A stretch of DNA of 64,000 bases from Variovorax guangxiensis (lineage in GTDB: Bacteria > Pseudomonadota > Gammaproteobacteria > Burkholderiales > Burkholderiaceae_C): NCBI RefSeq assembly GCF_003952165.1, contig NZ_RXFT01000019.1, forward strand, positions 62,001-126,000. Direction: 5' to 3'. A program made the position numbers and the translations under genes. Position 1 is the first letter of the stretch, and each line of letters starts with the position of its first letter. The notes below the pieces were generated by a model, which saw only the letters and a program-made list of their open reading frames with translations, did no database searches and was not told the DNA's origin. Positions 58,319 to 64,000 of the stretch are shown here, piece by piece.

Positions 58319-58418
58319 GGGGCATGCGATTATCGAACCGTGCACGCCGGTCGGGATGTCGCCAGCACGATCGGGCACGCGGAACTAAAATCGCGCCGCC
58401 CTTCTCTTGCACCAAGCC

Positions 58419-58916
58419 ATGAAGAAATACCTCGCCGCAGCAGCTGTCGTCGTCGCATTGGCCACCGGCGTGGGCGTGTACCTCGGCTCCGGCGCCACTG
58501 CCGCTCCCGCCTCCACCTTCGTGCTGCTGGACGGCTCGCAGAAGAGCACGGCGGACCTGAAGGGCAAGGTCACCCTGGTCAACTTCTGGGCCACCAGCTG
58601 CGTGACCTGCGTGGGCGAGATGCCCAAGGTCATCGCCACCTACGACAAGTACAAGGCCCAGGGCTACGACACGCTGGCGGTGGCCATGAGCTACGACCCG
58701 CCGAGCTACGTCGTCAATTTCGCCCAGACACGCAAGTTGCCGTTCAAGGTGGCGATCGACAACACCGGCAGCGTGGCGCAGGCCTGGGGCGACGTGAAGC
58801 TCACGCCGACCACCTATCTGGTCAACAAGCGCGGCGAGATCGTGAAGCGCTATGTGGGAGAGCCGGACTTCGCCGAACTGCACAAGCTGATCGAAAAACT
58901 CCTGGCCGAAGCCTGA
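58419..58916 (+). CDS. TlpA/ResA-like thiol-disulfide oxidoreductase
   Basis: 165 residues. N-terminal hydrophobic signal or anchor (YLAAAAVVVALATGVGVYLG), then a thioredoxin fold with active site WATSCVTCVGEMP (Cys61, Cys64) and the cis-Pro loop LTPTTYLVNKRG. It probably reduces or isomerises disulfides in the periplasm, for example apocytochrome c; a cytochrome c' gene lies next to it, convergent. Confidence 0.9.
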   Translation: MKKYLAAAAVVVALATGVGVYLGSGATAAPASTFVLLDGSQKSTADLKGKVTLVNFWATSCVTCVGEMPKVIATYDKYKAQGYDTLAVAMSYDPPSYVVNFAQTRKLPFKVAIDNTGSVAQAWGDVKLTPTTYLVNKRGEIVKRYVGEPDFAELHKLIEKLLAEA

Positions 58917-58938
58917 TCTCTCGCCAGCCCCAACGAAG

Positions 58939-58969
58939 AAGGCGCCCCGAAAGGGCGCCTTTTGCTTTT
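58939..58969. terminator. Intrinsic terminator between convergent tlpA-like and cytochrome c' genes
   Basis: AAGGCGCCC and GGGCGCCTT form a 9-bp stem around CGAAA, followed on the + strand by TTTGCTTTT. The A-rich lead on the left serves less well as a T-run for the opposite strand. Confidence 0.85.
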
Positions 58970-58989
58970 GTCCTGTCGCGATCCGCTGC

Positions 58990-59436
58990 TTACTGCGCGC
59001 GGAAGCTGTCGTGGCAGGCCTTGCAGCTCGCGGCGGTCGGGCCGAACTGGGCCTTGAGGGCATCGAGATTGCCGGCCTTGGCGGCGGTCACCAGCTTGCC
59101 GGTTTCCTCGAGCAGCTTCTGCTGGCGCTCCTTGAACTTGGCGTCTTCCTTCCAGATGTCGGGCCTGGCCTTGCCGCCCTCGGCACCGGCGGAGAAGCCT
59201 GCCCAGGGCAGCTTCGCCATGTCGGCGACCACTTCGGCATTGGCCGCGGCGGCGGCTGCGTCGTAAGGCGCGCGGCCGTTGGCCATGGCGCCGAGGCGGC
59301 CGAAGTGCTGGCTCATCACGAACAGCGAGCTCTGGCGGTACTTGATGGCGTCTTCGGGCTTGGCGAACTGGGCGGCCGCGGGAAGGGACATGGCCGCGCA
59401 GGCGGCTGCGACGGCCAGGGAGGCGAATCGTTTCAT
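58990..59436 (-). CDS. Cytochrome c' (class II c-type cytochrome)
   Basis: 148 residues. Signal peptide MKRFASLAVAAACAAMSLPA then AA|QF. Four-helix-bundle layout with the C-terminal haem motif CKACH (Cys138, Cys141, His142) followed by DSFRAQ, and YRQSSLFVMSQHFGRLGAMA near the N-terminus. Haem c attached in the periplasm; the family binds NO or CO or takes part in electron transfer. The neighbouring b561-type gene is divergent, a recurrent pair. Confidence 0.92.
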   Translation of the reverse strand: MKRFASLAVAAACAAMSLPAAAQFAKPEDAIKYRQSSLFVMSQHFGRLGAMANGRAPYDAAAAAANAEVVADMAKLPWAGFSAGAEGGKARPDIWKEDAKFKERQQKLLEETGKLVTAAKAGNLDALKAQFGPTAASCKACHDSFRAQ

Positions 59437-59597
59437 GGGTGATCCTCGTGTGGGGAAAAAACGCCATCGTGCGCGGCGCTGCGGGCGAGTGTAGGGGCGG
59501 GCCGTACCGGCCGCATAGCAACAACCCGAAGCGGCCTGGGGCCCGGACTTTGCTAATCTGCGCCTTCCGCAGCATCGCGCTCCTCGCGCCTTCCTCG

Positions 59598-60308
59598 ATG
59601 ACCGACTCCTCCGTGGCCGCCTTTCGGGCGGCCTCCGGCCCTGTTGCCCGCACCCGGGTCTGGGACCTGCCGACACGACTTTTCCACTGGGCGCTGGCCG
59701 TCGCCGTGATCGGAATGATCGTCACCGGCCTGAACGGTGCCATGGAATGGCACTTCCGCATCGGCTACTCGGTCATGGCGCTGCTGCTGTTCAGGCTGCT
59801 CTGGGGCTTCGTGGGCGGTCGCTGGTCGCGCTTCGGGGCTTTCGCCTACGGGCCGGGCTCGCTGGCGGCCTACCTGCGCGGCCGGGCGCATCCGGACCAC
59901 CTGATCGGGCACACGCCGCTGGGCGCGCTGTCGGTGTTCGCGGTGCTGGCCATCCTGGTGCTGCAAGTCGCTACCGGGCTGATGGCGGACGACGAGATCT
60001 CGGCCTCGGGGCCGCTCACCCGCTTCGTCTCCGGCGAGATCGTTGGCATGGCCACCGGCTGGCACAAGGCGCAGGGCAAGTGGATCGTGATCGCCCTTGC
60101 GAGCCTGCATGTGCTGGCCGTGCTGTTCTACGTGCTCATCAAGCGGCACCGCCTGGTGCGGCCGATGGTGTCGGGCGACAAGCTGGTCCCTTCCGAAAGC
60201 GGCCAGGTGGCGCCGAGCCGCGACGACGCGGCCTCGCGCTGGCTGGCGCTGGTGCTGTTCGCGCTGTGCGCGGGCGTGGCCTGGTGGATTTCCTCGTTGC
60301 GCGTATGA
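59598..60308 (+). CDS. Cytochrome b561-type di-haem membrane protein
   Basis: 236 residues. The Ni-Fe-hydrogenase/b561 family start RVWDLPTRLFHWALAVAVIG carries the first haem His; further candidates are HFRIGY, HTPLGALSVFAVLAILVLQ and SLHVLAVLFYVLIKRHRLVR. Four to five membrane segments. It should exchange electrons between the quinone pool and a periplasmic cytochrome, here probably cytochrome c'. The stop overlaps the next ATG (ATGA). Confidence 0.9.
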   Translation: MTDSSVAAFRAASGPVARTRVWDLPTRLFHWALAVAVIGMIVTGLNGAMEWHFRIGYSVMALLLFRLLWGFVGGRWSRFGAFAYGPGSLAAYLRGRAHPDHLIGHTPLGALSVFAVLAILVLQVATGLMADDEISASGPLTRFVSGEIVGMATGWHKAQGKWIVIALASLHVLAVLFYVLIKRHRLVRPMVSGDKLVPSESGQVAPSRDDAASRWLALVLFALCAGVAWWISSLRV

Positions 60309-60892
60309 GCTTCTCTGTTTCACGCCCCCTGCCGCTGTCGGCCATGCCGGCGGTGGTGCTGCTCACCCCCGAAGAGGCCCACGAGATCGAGGCGACACGC
60401 ACGATCTTCCGTGACTACGCGGCTTCGCTGGGCATCGACCTGGATTTCCAGGATTTCGACGGCGAACTGGCGCAGCTGCCCGGCGAATACGCCGAGCCGC
60501 GAGGCACGCTGCTGCTTGCGCTGGTCGATCCGGCGAACGTCAAGGAAGACGCCGGACGCCGGGCTCCGACGCTGCAGCGCGCCGACGGCACGCTGGCCCA
60601 TGTGGCGGGGTGCTGCGCGCTGCGTCCGCTGGACAACGCGGACTACGCGAACGCGGCGGAAATGAAGCGCCTGTACGTGCGCCCCGGCTTCCGCGGCCTC
60701 GGGCTGGGCCGCCAGCTGGCCGAGGCTATCCTCGATGCCGCACGCAGCGCGGGTTACGGCTGCGTGCTGCTGGACACCCTCGACGACATGGAATCGGCCC
60801 GGGCGCTCTACGAAGACCTGGGTTTCGTGGAGGTACCGCCCTACTATCACAACCCCGTCGCCGGGGCTCACTACTTGAAAGTAGATCTCTGA
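60305..60892 (+). CDS. GNAT-family N-acetyltransferase
   Basis: 195 residues. Acetyl-CoA-binding loop in EMKRLYVRPGFRGLGLGRQL (R-x-x-G-x-G/A type), then AEAILDAARSAGYGCVLLDT and ARALYEDLGFVEVPPYYHNP, the usual GNAT C-terminal motif. The substrate is unknown. Coupled to the cytochrome b gene by ATGA. Confidence 0.92.
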   Translation: MSFSVSRPLPLSAMPAVVLLTPEEAHEIEATRTIFRDYAASLGIDLDFQDFDGELAQLPGEYAEPRGTLLLALVDPANVKEDAGRRAPTLQRADGTLAHVAGCCALRPLDNADYANAAEMKRLYVRPGFRGLGLGRQLAEAILDAARSAGYGCVLLDTLDDMESARALYEDLGFVEVPPYYHNPVAGAHYLKVDL

Positions 60893-60902
60893 CCCGCCGG
60901 CC

Positions 60903-61409
60903 TCAGCCGCGGGCCTGGGCAAGCAGCGTGCCGGCGTCGCTCACTTCGAACTTGCCCGGTGCCTCGACGTTCAGCGTCGCGACCTTGCCGTCCTTCACCA
61001 GCATCGAGTAGCGGTTGCTGCGCAGGCCCATGCCGCGTCCGGTCAGGTCGAGCGTGAGGCCGGTGGCCTTCGCGAAGTCGGCGCTGCCGTCGGCCAGCAT
61101 GCGAACCTTGGCGCCGGTCTTCTGGTCGCGCGCCCAGGCGCCCATCACGAAGGCGTCGTTCACGCTGACGCACCAGATCTCGTCCACGCCAGCGGCCTTG
61201 AAGTCGTCGAAGTGCTGAACATAGCCCGGCACGTGCTTGGCCGAACAGGTGGGGGTGAAGGCGCCGGGCAGCGCGAACAGCGCGATGGTCTTGCCAGCCG
61301 TCGCCTTGGCCACGTCCACGGGGTTCGGGCCGATGCTGCAGCCTTCGCCCTCGACTTCGGAGTATTCCTGCAGGGTGGCCGAGGGAAGGGTGTCGCCGAC
61401 TTTGATCAT
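60903..61409 (-). CDS. Peroxiredoxin, Prx5/AhpC-TSA redoxin type
   Basis: 168 residues. Peroxidatic Cys55 in FALPGAFTPTCSAKHVPGY, the P-G-x-(F)-T-P-x-C pattern of Prx5; two further Cys (24 and the DEIWCVSVND one). Reduces hydrogen peroxide and organic peroxides with thiols. Converges on the GNAT gene (10 bases apart) and lies downstream of the ribosomal operon terminator. Confidence 0.94.
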   Translation of the reverse strand: MIKVGDTLPSATLQEYSEVEGEGCSIGPNPVDVAKATAGKTIALFALPGAFTPTCSAKHVPGYVQHFDDFKAAGVDEIWCVSVNDAFVMGAWARDQKTGAKVRMLADGSADFAKATGLTLDLTGRGMGLRSNRYSMLVKDGKVATLNVEAPGKFEVSDAGTLLAQARG

Positions 61410-61424
61410 TGAATGTGCTCCTGA

Positions 61425-61457
61425 AAAAGAAAAACGGCCCACATTGTGGGCCGTTTC
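61425..61457 (-). terminator. Intrinsic terminator of the ribosomal protein operon
   Basis: On the minus strand AAACGGCCCAC and GTGGGCCGTTT pair as an 11-bp stem with a 3-base loop, followed by TTCTTTTTC. It lies 35 bases past rpsQ, so this operon ends at S17. Confidence 0.9.
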
Positions 61458-61491
61458 CGGATCGGATGCCCCTGGGGGCTCCAATGATTGA

Positions 61492-61767
61492 TCAGACCAG
61501 AACGGCCTTCTCGACCAGACGGGTCACGACCCAGTTCTTGGTCTTCGAGATCGGACGGCTTTCCGTGATCTCGATGGTGTCGCCCAGCTTGTACTCGCCC
61601 TTTTCGTCGTGGGCGTGGTACTTGCTCGTCTTGGCCACGATCTTGCCGTAGAGCTCGTGCTTCACACGACGCTCGACCAGCACCGTCACGGTCTTCGCGC
61701 GCTTGTCGCTGACCACCTTGCCGATCAAGGTGCGCTTGAGGGATTTTTTAGCTTCCGTCATGTTCAC
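61492..61767 (-). CDS. rpsQ: 30S ribosomal protein S17
   Basis: 91 residues; KRTLIGKVVSDKRAKTVTVL, ERRVKHELYGKIV and GDTIEITESRPISKTKNWVV are standard S17 blocks. It is an OB-fold protein binding 16S rRNA helix 11. Last gene of the operon, 3 bases after rpmC. Confidence 0.97.
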   Translation of the reverse strand: MNMTEAKKSLKRTLIGKVVSDKRAKTVTVLVERRVKHELYGKIVAKTSKYHAHDEKGEYKLGDTIEITESRPISKTKNWVVTRLVEKAVLV

Positions 61768-61770
61768 TCC

Positions 61771-62022
61771 TTACTTGGCGGCTTGGGCTTCTTGCTGCTT
61801 CTGGGCAAGAATGGTCTTGGCGCGCGCGATGTCGCGGCGGGTCACGCGCAGCGTCGAGGTGTTCGACAGCTGTTGCGTGGCCTTCTGCATGCGCAGGCCG
61901 AAGTGGGCCTTCTGCAGATCCTTGATTTCGGCTTGCAGGCCTGCGACGTCCTTCGTGCGCAGGGTTGCGGCCTTCGTCACCTTGGCCGGAGCCGCGGTTT
62001 CCTTCTTCTTACGTGTTGCCAT
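61771..62022 (-). CDS. rpmC: 50S ribosomal protein L29
   Basis: 83 residues. The core (LRTKDVAGLQAEIKDLQKAH; FGLRMQKATQQLSNTSTLR; TRRDIARAKTILAQKQ) is normal, but a Lys/Ala-rich N-terminal extension of about 15-18 residues (MATRKKKETAAPAKVTKAAT) precedes it. The strong GAGAGGAGAA in front of the ATG at 62022 supports the long form over a GTG at 61980. Confidence 0.95.
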   Translation of the reverse strand: MATRKKKETAAPAKVTKAATLRTKDVAGLQAEIKDLQKAHFGLRMQKATQQLSNTSTLRVTRRDIARAKTILAQKQQEAQAAK

Positions 62023-62035
62023 GGATGTTCTCCTC

Positions 62036-62452
62036 TCAGGCGCCGAGCTGGCGAGCGACGAACGTCGTGCGCAGCGGCAGCTTGGCGGCAGCCAGGCGGA
62101 ACGCTTCGCGGGCGAGTTCTTCGGGCACGCCGACGATCTCGAACACGATCTTGCCGGGCTGGATTTCGGCGACGTAGTACTCGGGGTTGCCCTTGCCGTT
62201 ACCCATCCGCACTTCTGCGGGCTTGGTCGAGATCGGCTTGTCGGGGAACACGCGGATCCAGATACGGCCACCGCGCTTCACATGACGCGAAATCGCGCGG
62301 CGAGCGGCTTCGATCTGGCGCGCCGTCAGGCGGCCGCGGTCGGTGCATTTGAGACCGAAGTCACCGAACGCAACCGAGTTACCCGTGGTTGCGATGCCGG
62401 TGTTGCGGCCCTTTTGTTCCTTGCGGAACTTTCTGCGTGCAGGTTGCAGCAT
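62036..62452 (-). CDS. rplP: 50S ribosomal protein L16
   Basis: 138 residues. MLQPARRKFRKEQKGRNTGI start, GLKCTDRGRLTARQIEAARR, GGRIWIRVFPDKPISTKPAE and GNPEYYVAEIQPGKIVFEIV are textbook L16. It is needed for A-site tRNA accommodation. 13 bases upstream of rpmC. Confidence 0.97.
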   Translation of the reverse strand: MLQPARRKFRKEQKGRNTGIATTGNSVAFGDFGLKCTDRGRLTARQIEAARRAISRHVKRGGRIWIRVFPDKPISTKPAEVRMGNGKGNPEYYVAEIQPGKIVFEIVGVPEELAREAFRLAAAKLPLRTTFVARQLGA

Positions 62453-62504
62453 GTTTTGTTACTCCGTGAGGGCCCCAGGCGCTTGCGCGCCCGGGAGCGA
62501 CCGA

Positions 62505-63419
62505 TTACTCGGCCTTGGCACCGTCCGCTGCTGCAGCGGGCGCGGCTTTGCGGACGCGCTTAACGGCGGGTTTCGAGTCTGCACCGGCACCGCCGGTTGC
62601 TTCTGCGGGCTTGTCGCTGCCATCGGCCGGAGCGGTGTTGCCACCGATCGGGCCGCGGGCACCGGCGCGCGGGCCGGGGCCACGGCGGTCGCTGCCCGGA
62701 CGGTCGCCACCAGGGCGGCCATCGCGGCGGGGACCACGCGGGCGACGTTCTTCTTCAGGACGCGGCGTCTCGACGGCGGGCAGGTCGTTGCGACCCAGCG
62801 TGTCGCCCTTGTAGACCCACACCTTCACGCCGATGACGCCGTAGGTCGTCTTGGCTTCGGAGGTGCCGTAGTCGATGTCGGCGCGCAGGGTGTGCAGCGG
62901 CACGCGGCCTTCGCGATACCACTCGGTACGAGCGATTTCGATGCCGTTCAGGCGGCCGGCCGACATGATCTTGATGCCCAGGGCACCCAGACGCATGGCG
63001 TTCTGCATGGCGCGCTTCATGGCGCGGCGGAACATGATCCGCTTCTCGAGCTGCTGCGTGATGCTGTCGGCGATCAGCTGCGCATCGATTTCGGGCTTGC
63101 GCACTTCTTCGATGTTGACCGCAACCGGCACGCCGAGCTGCTTGCCCAGTTCGCGCTTGAGGTTCTCGATGTCTTCGCCCTTCTTGCCGATCACGACGCC
63201 CGGACGAGCCGAGAAGATCGTGATGCGTGCGTTCTTGGCGGGACGCTCGATCATGACGCGCGAGACCGAAGCGTTCTTCAGCTTCTTCTTCAGGTACTCG
63301 CGAACCTTGATGTCTTCGGCCAGCATGCCCGCGAAATCGCGGTCGCTTGCGTACCAGCGGCTGGACCAATTACGGGTAACCGCCAGGCGGAAGCCGGTTG
63401 GGTGGATTTTCTGTCCCAT
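62505..63419 (-). CDS. rpsC: 30S ribosomal protein S3 with long C-terminal extension
   Basis: 304 residues against about 233 in E. coli. The first ~215 are standard: MGQKIHPTGFRLAVTRNWSS, the KH motif GVVIGKKGEDIENLKRELGK, and RREGRVPLHTLRADIDYG-like EWYREGRVPLHTLRADIDYG. The added ~80 residues are low-complexity: Arg/Gly/Pro-rich (PRGPRRDGRPGGDRPGSDRR) and then Ala/Lys-rich up to DGAKAE. Start ATG at 63419. Confidence 0.97.
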   Translation of the reverse strand: MGQKIHPTGFRLAVTRNWSSRWYASDRDFAGMLAEDIKVREYLKKKLKNASVSRVMIERPAKNARITIFSARPGVVIGKKGEDIENLKRELGKQLGVPVAVNIEEVRKPEIDAQLIADSITQQLEKRIMFRRAMKRAMQNAMRLGALGIKIMSAGRLNGIEIARTEWYREGRVPLHTLRADIDYGTSEAKTTYGVIGVKVWVYKGDTLGRNDLPAVETPRPEEERRPRGPRRDGRPGGDRPGSDRRGPGPRAGARGPIGGNTAPADGSDKPAEATGGAGADSKPAVKRVRKAAPAAAADGAKAE

Positions 63420-63432
63420 ATTTCTTCCAGGC

Positions 63433-63765
63433 TTAGTTGCCAACCGTCACGTACACATGGCACGTGGGCTTGCTGATGCGATTGCCGCGACCCTTGGCGC
63501 GCGCCGTGAAGCGCTTGAGCGTGGCGCCTTGCTCGACGTAGATGGTCTTGACCTTCAGTTCGTCGATGTCGGCACCGTCGTTGTGCTCGGCGTTGGCGAT
63601 AGCCGATTCGAGCACCTTCTTCACGATCACAGCGGCCTTCTTCTGCGTGAATTGCAGGATGTTGAGCGCTTGATCGACCTTCTTGCCGCGGATGAGGTCA
63701 GCGACCAGACGGCCCTTGTCGACCGACAGGCGGACACCGCGGAGGACTGCACGTGTTTCAGACAT
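63433..63765 (-). CDS. rplV: 50S ribosomal protein L22
   Basis: 110 residues. RAVLRGVRLSVDKGRLVADL, LNILQFTQKKAAVIVKKVLE, SAIANAEHNDGADIDELKVK and the extended loop end RFTARAKGRGNRISKPTCHV are diagnostic; the loop lines the exit tunnel. 13 bases before rpsC. Confidence 0.97.
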   Translation of the reverse strand: MSETRAVLRGVRLSVDKGRLVADLIRGKKVDQALNILQFTQKKAAVIVKKVLESAIANAEHNDGADIDELKVKTIYVEQGATLKRFTARAKGRGNRISKPTCHVYVTVGN

Positions 63766-63774
63766 GGTCGTTCC

Positions 63775-64000
63775 TTACTTCTTCTGGACTTTCTTGTCCG
63801 CGGGGTGCCCCTTGAACGTGCGGGTGAGCGCAAATTCGCCGAGCTTGTGGCCGACCATCTGGTCGGTGATGTACACAGGCACGTGTTGCTTGCCGTTGTG
63901 CACGGCGATGGTCAGGCCGATGAACTCGGGCAGAACCATCGAGCGACGCGACCAGGTCTTGATCGGCTTCTTGTCCTTGGTCGTCACGGCCTTGTCGGCC
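63775..64000 (-). CDS. rpsS: 30S ribosomal protein S19, 5' end beyond window
   Basis: The visible part ends with S19 signatures: KTWSRRSMVLPEFIGLTIAV, HNGKQHVPVYITDQMVGHKL and GEFALTRTFKGHPADKKVQK. The N-terminal ~17 residues (usually MTRSLKKGPF...) lie beyond position 64000; the internal GTG at 63987 is not the start. S10-operon order (rpsS-rplV-rpsC) confirms the call. Confidence 0.96.
   Translation of the reverse strand, partial: ADKAVTTKDKKPIKTWSRRSMVLPEFIGLTIAVHNGKQHVPVYITDQMVGHKLGEFALTRTFKGHPADKKVQKK

Overview
The window looks like a chromosome segment of a high-G+C betaproteobacterium of the Comamonadaceae, most like Variovorax. This rests on recognisable protein families, dense high-G+C coding, an S10-type ribosomal protein operon at the right edge, and a peroxiredoxin where the spc operon might be expected after rpsQ. 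No rRNA, tRNA or CRISPR array was found.

The two halves differ. About 0-30.17 kb is accessory in character: visibly lower G+C, looser packing and mobile functions. (a) 0.4-11.6 kb is one uninterrupted leftward gene array. It encodes an FAD monooxygenase, a secreted RidA protein, a complete Liv-type ABC importer (binding protein, LivHMGF), a VOC/extradiol-type dioxygenase, a RidA-FAH fusion, an RraA/HMG-aldolase-type protein, a cupin and an ALDH7-type dehydrogenase. Many junctions are ATGA overlaps. A divergent LysR gene and a promoter with palindromes lie at its head. I read it as uptake and ring-cleavage catabolism of an unidentified, perhaps nitrogen-containing, aromatic compound. (b) 13-20 kb holds a second LysR regulator, an orphan winged-helix-like protein, a chemoreceptor with a FliA-type promoter, a PIN-like protein and an amino-acid binding protein. 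(c) 20.2-23.1 kb holds two cassettes of small translationally coupled genes, one of them headed by a TIGR04255-type protein. (d) 23.2-30.17 kb is a Tn7-like transposition module (tnsA, tnsB, tnsC, tniQ) with an HTH protein and a TIR-domain protein between tnsA and a well-defined transposon end. That end is built of 21-bp TnsB-type repeats and closes with TGTCA 18 bp past the baeR stop codon.

From 30.19 kb on the sequence is dense, very G+C-rich and looks like core chromosome. It holds baeSR divergent from an RND tripartite efflux operon; small envelope and stress genes; an acyl-CoA-synthetase-type enzyme; a histidine kinase/sigma-54 activator pair; transporters (MFS, ArsB/SLC13-type, EamA); an AraC regulator; a CurA-type reductase; a CpxAR-like two-component system near a Spy/CpxP-like lipoprotein; a regulatory-type PTS (EIIA-Man-like, HPr, EI); a TlpA-like thioredoxin; cytochromes c' and b561; a GNAT acetyltransferase; a peroxiredoxin; and the ribosomal operon rpsS-rplV-rpsC-rplP-rpmC-rpsQ, which ends in a strong terminator.

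The least-described candidates are the RidA-FAH fusion within a new-looking catabolic operon, the TIGR04255 three-gene cassette, and the TIR cargo gene, which is preceded by an 11-codon leader-like ORF and hairpin inside the Tn7-like element.
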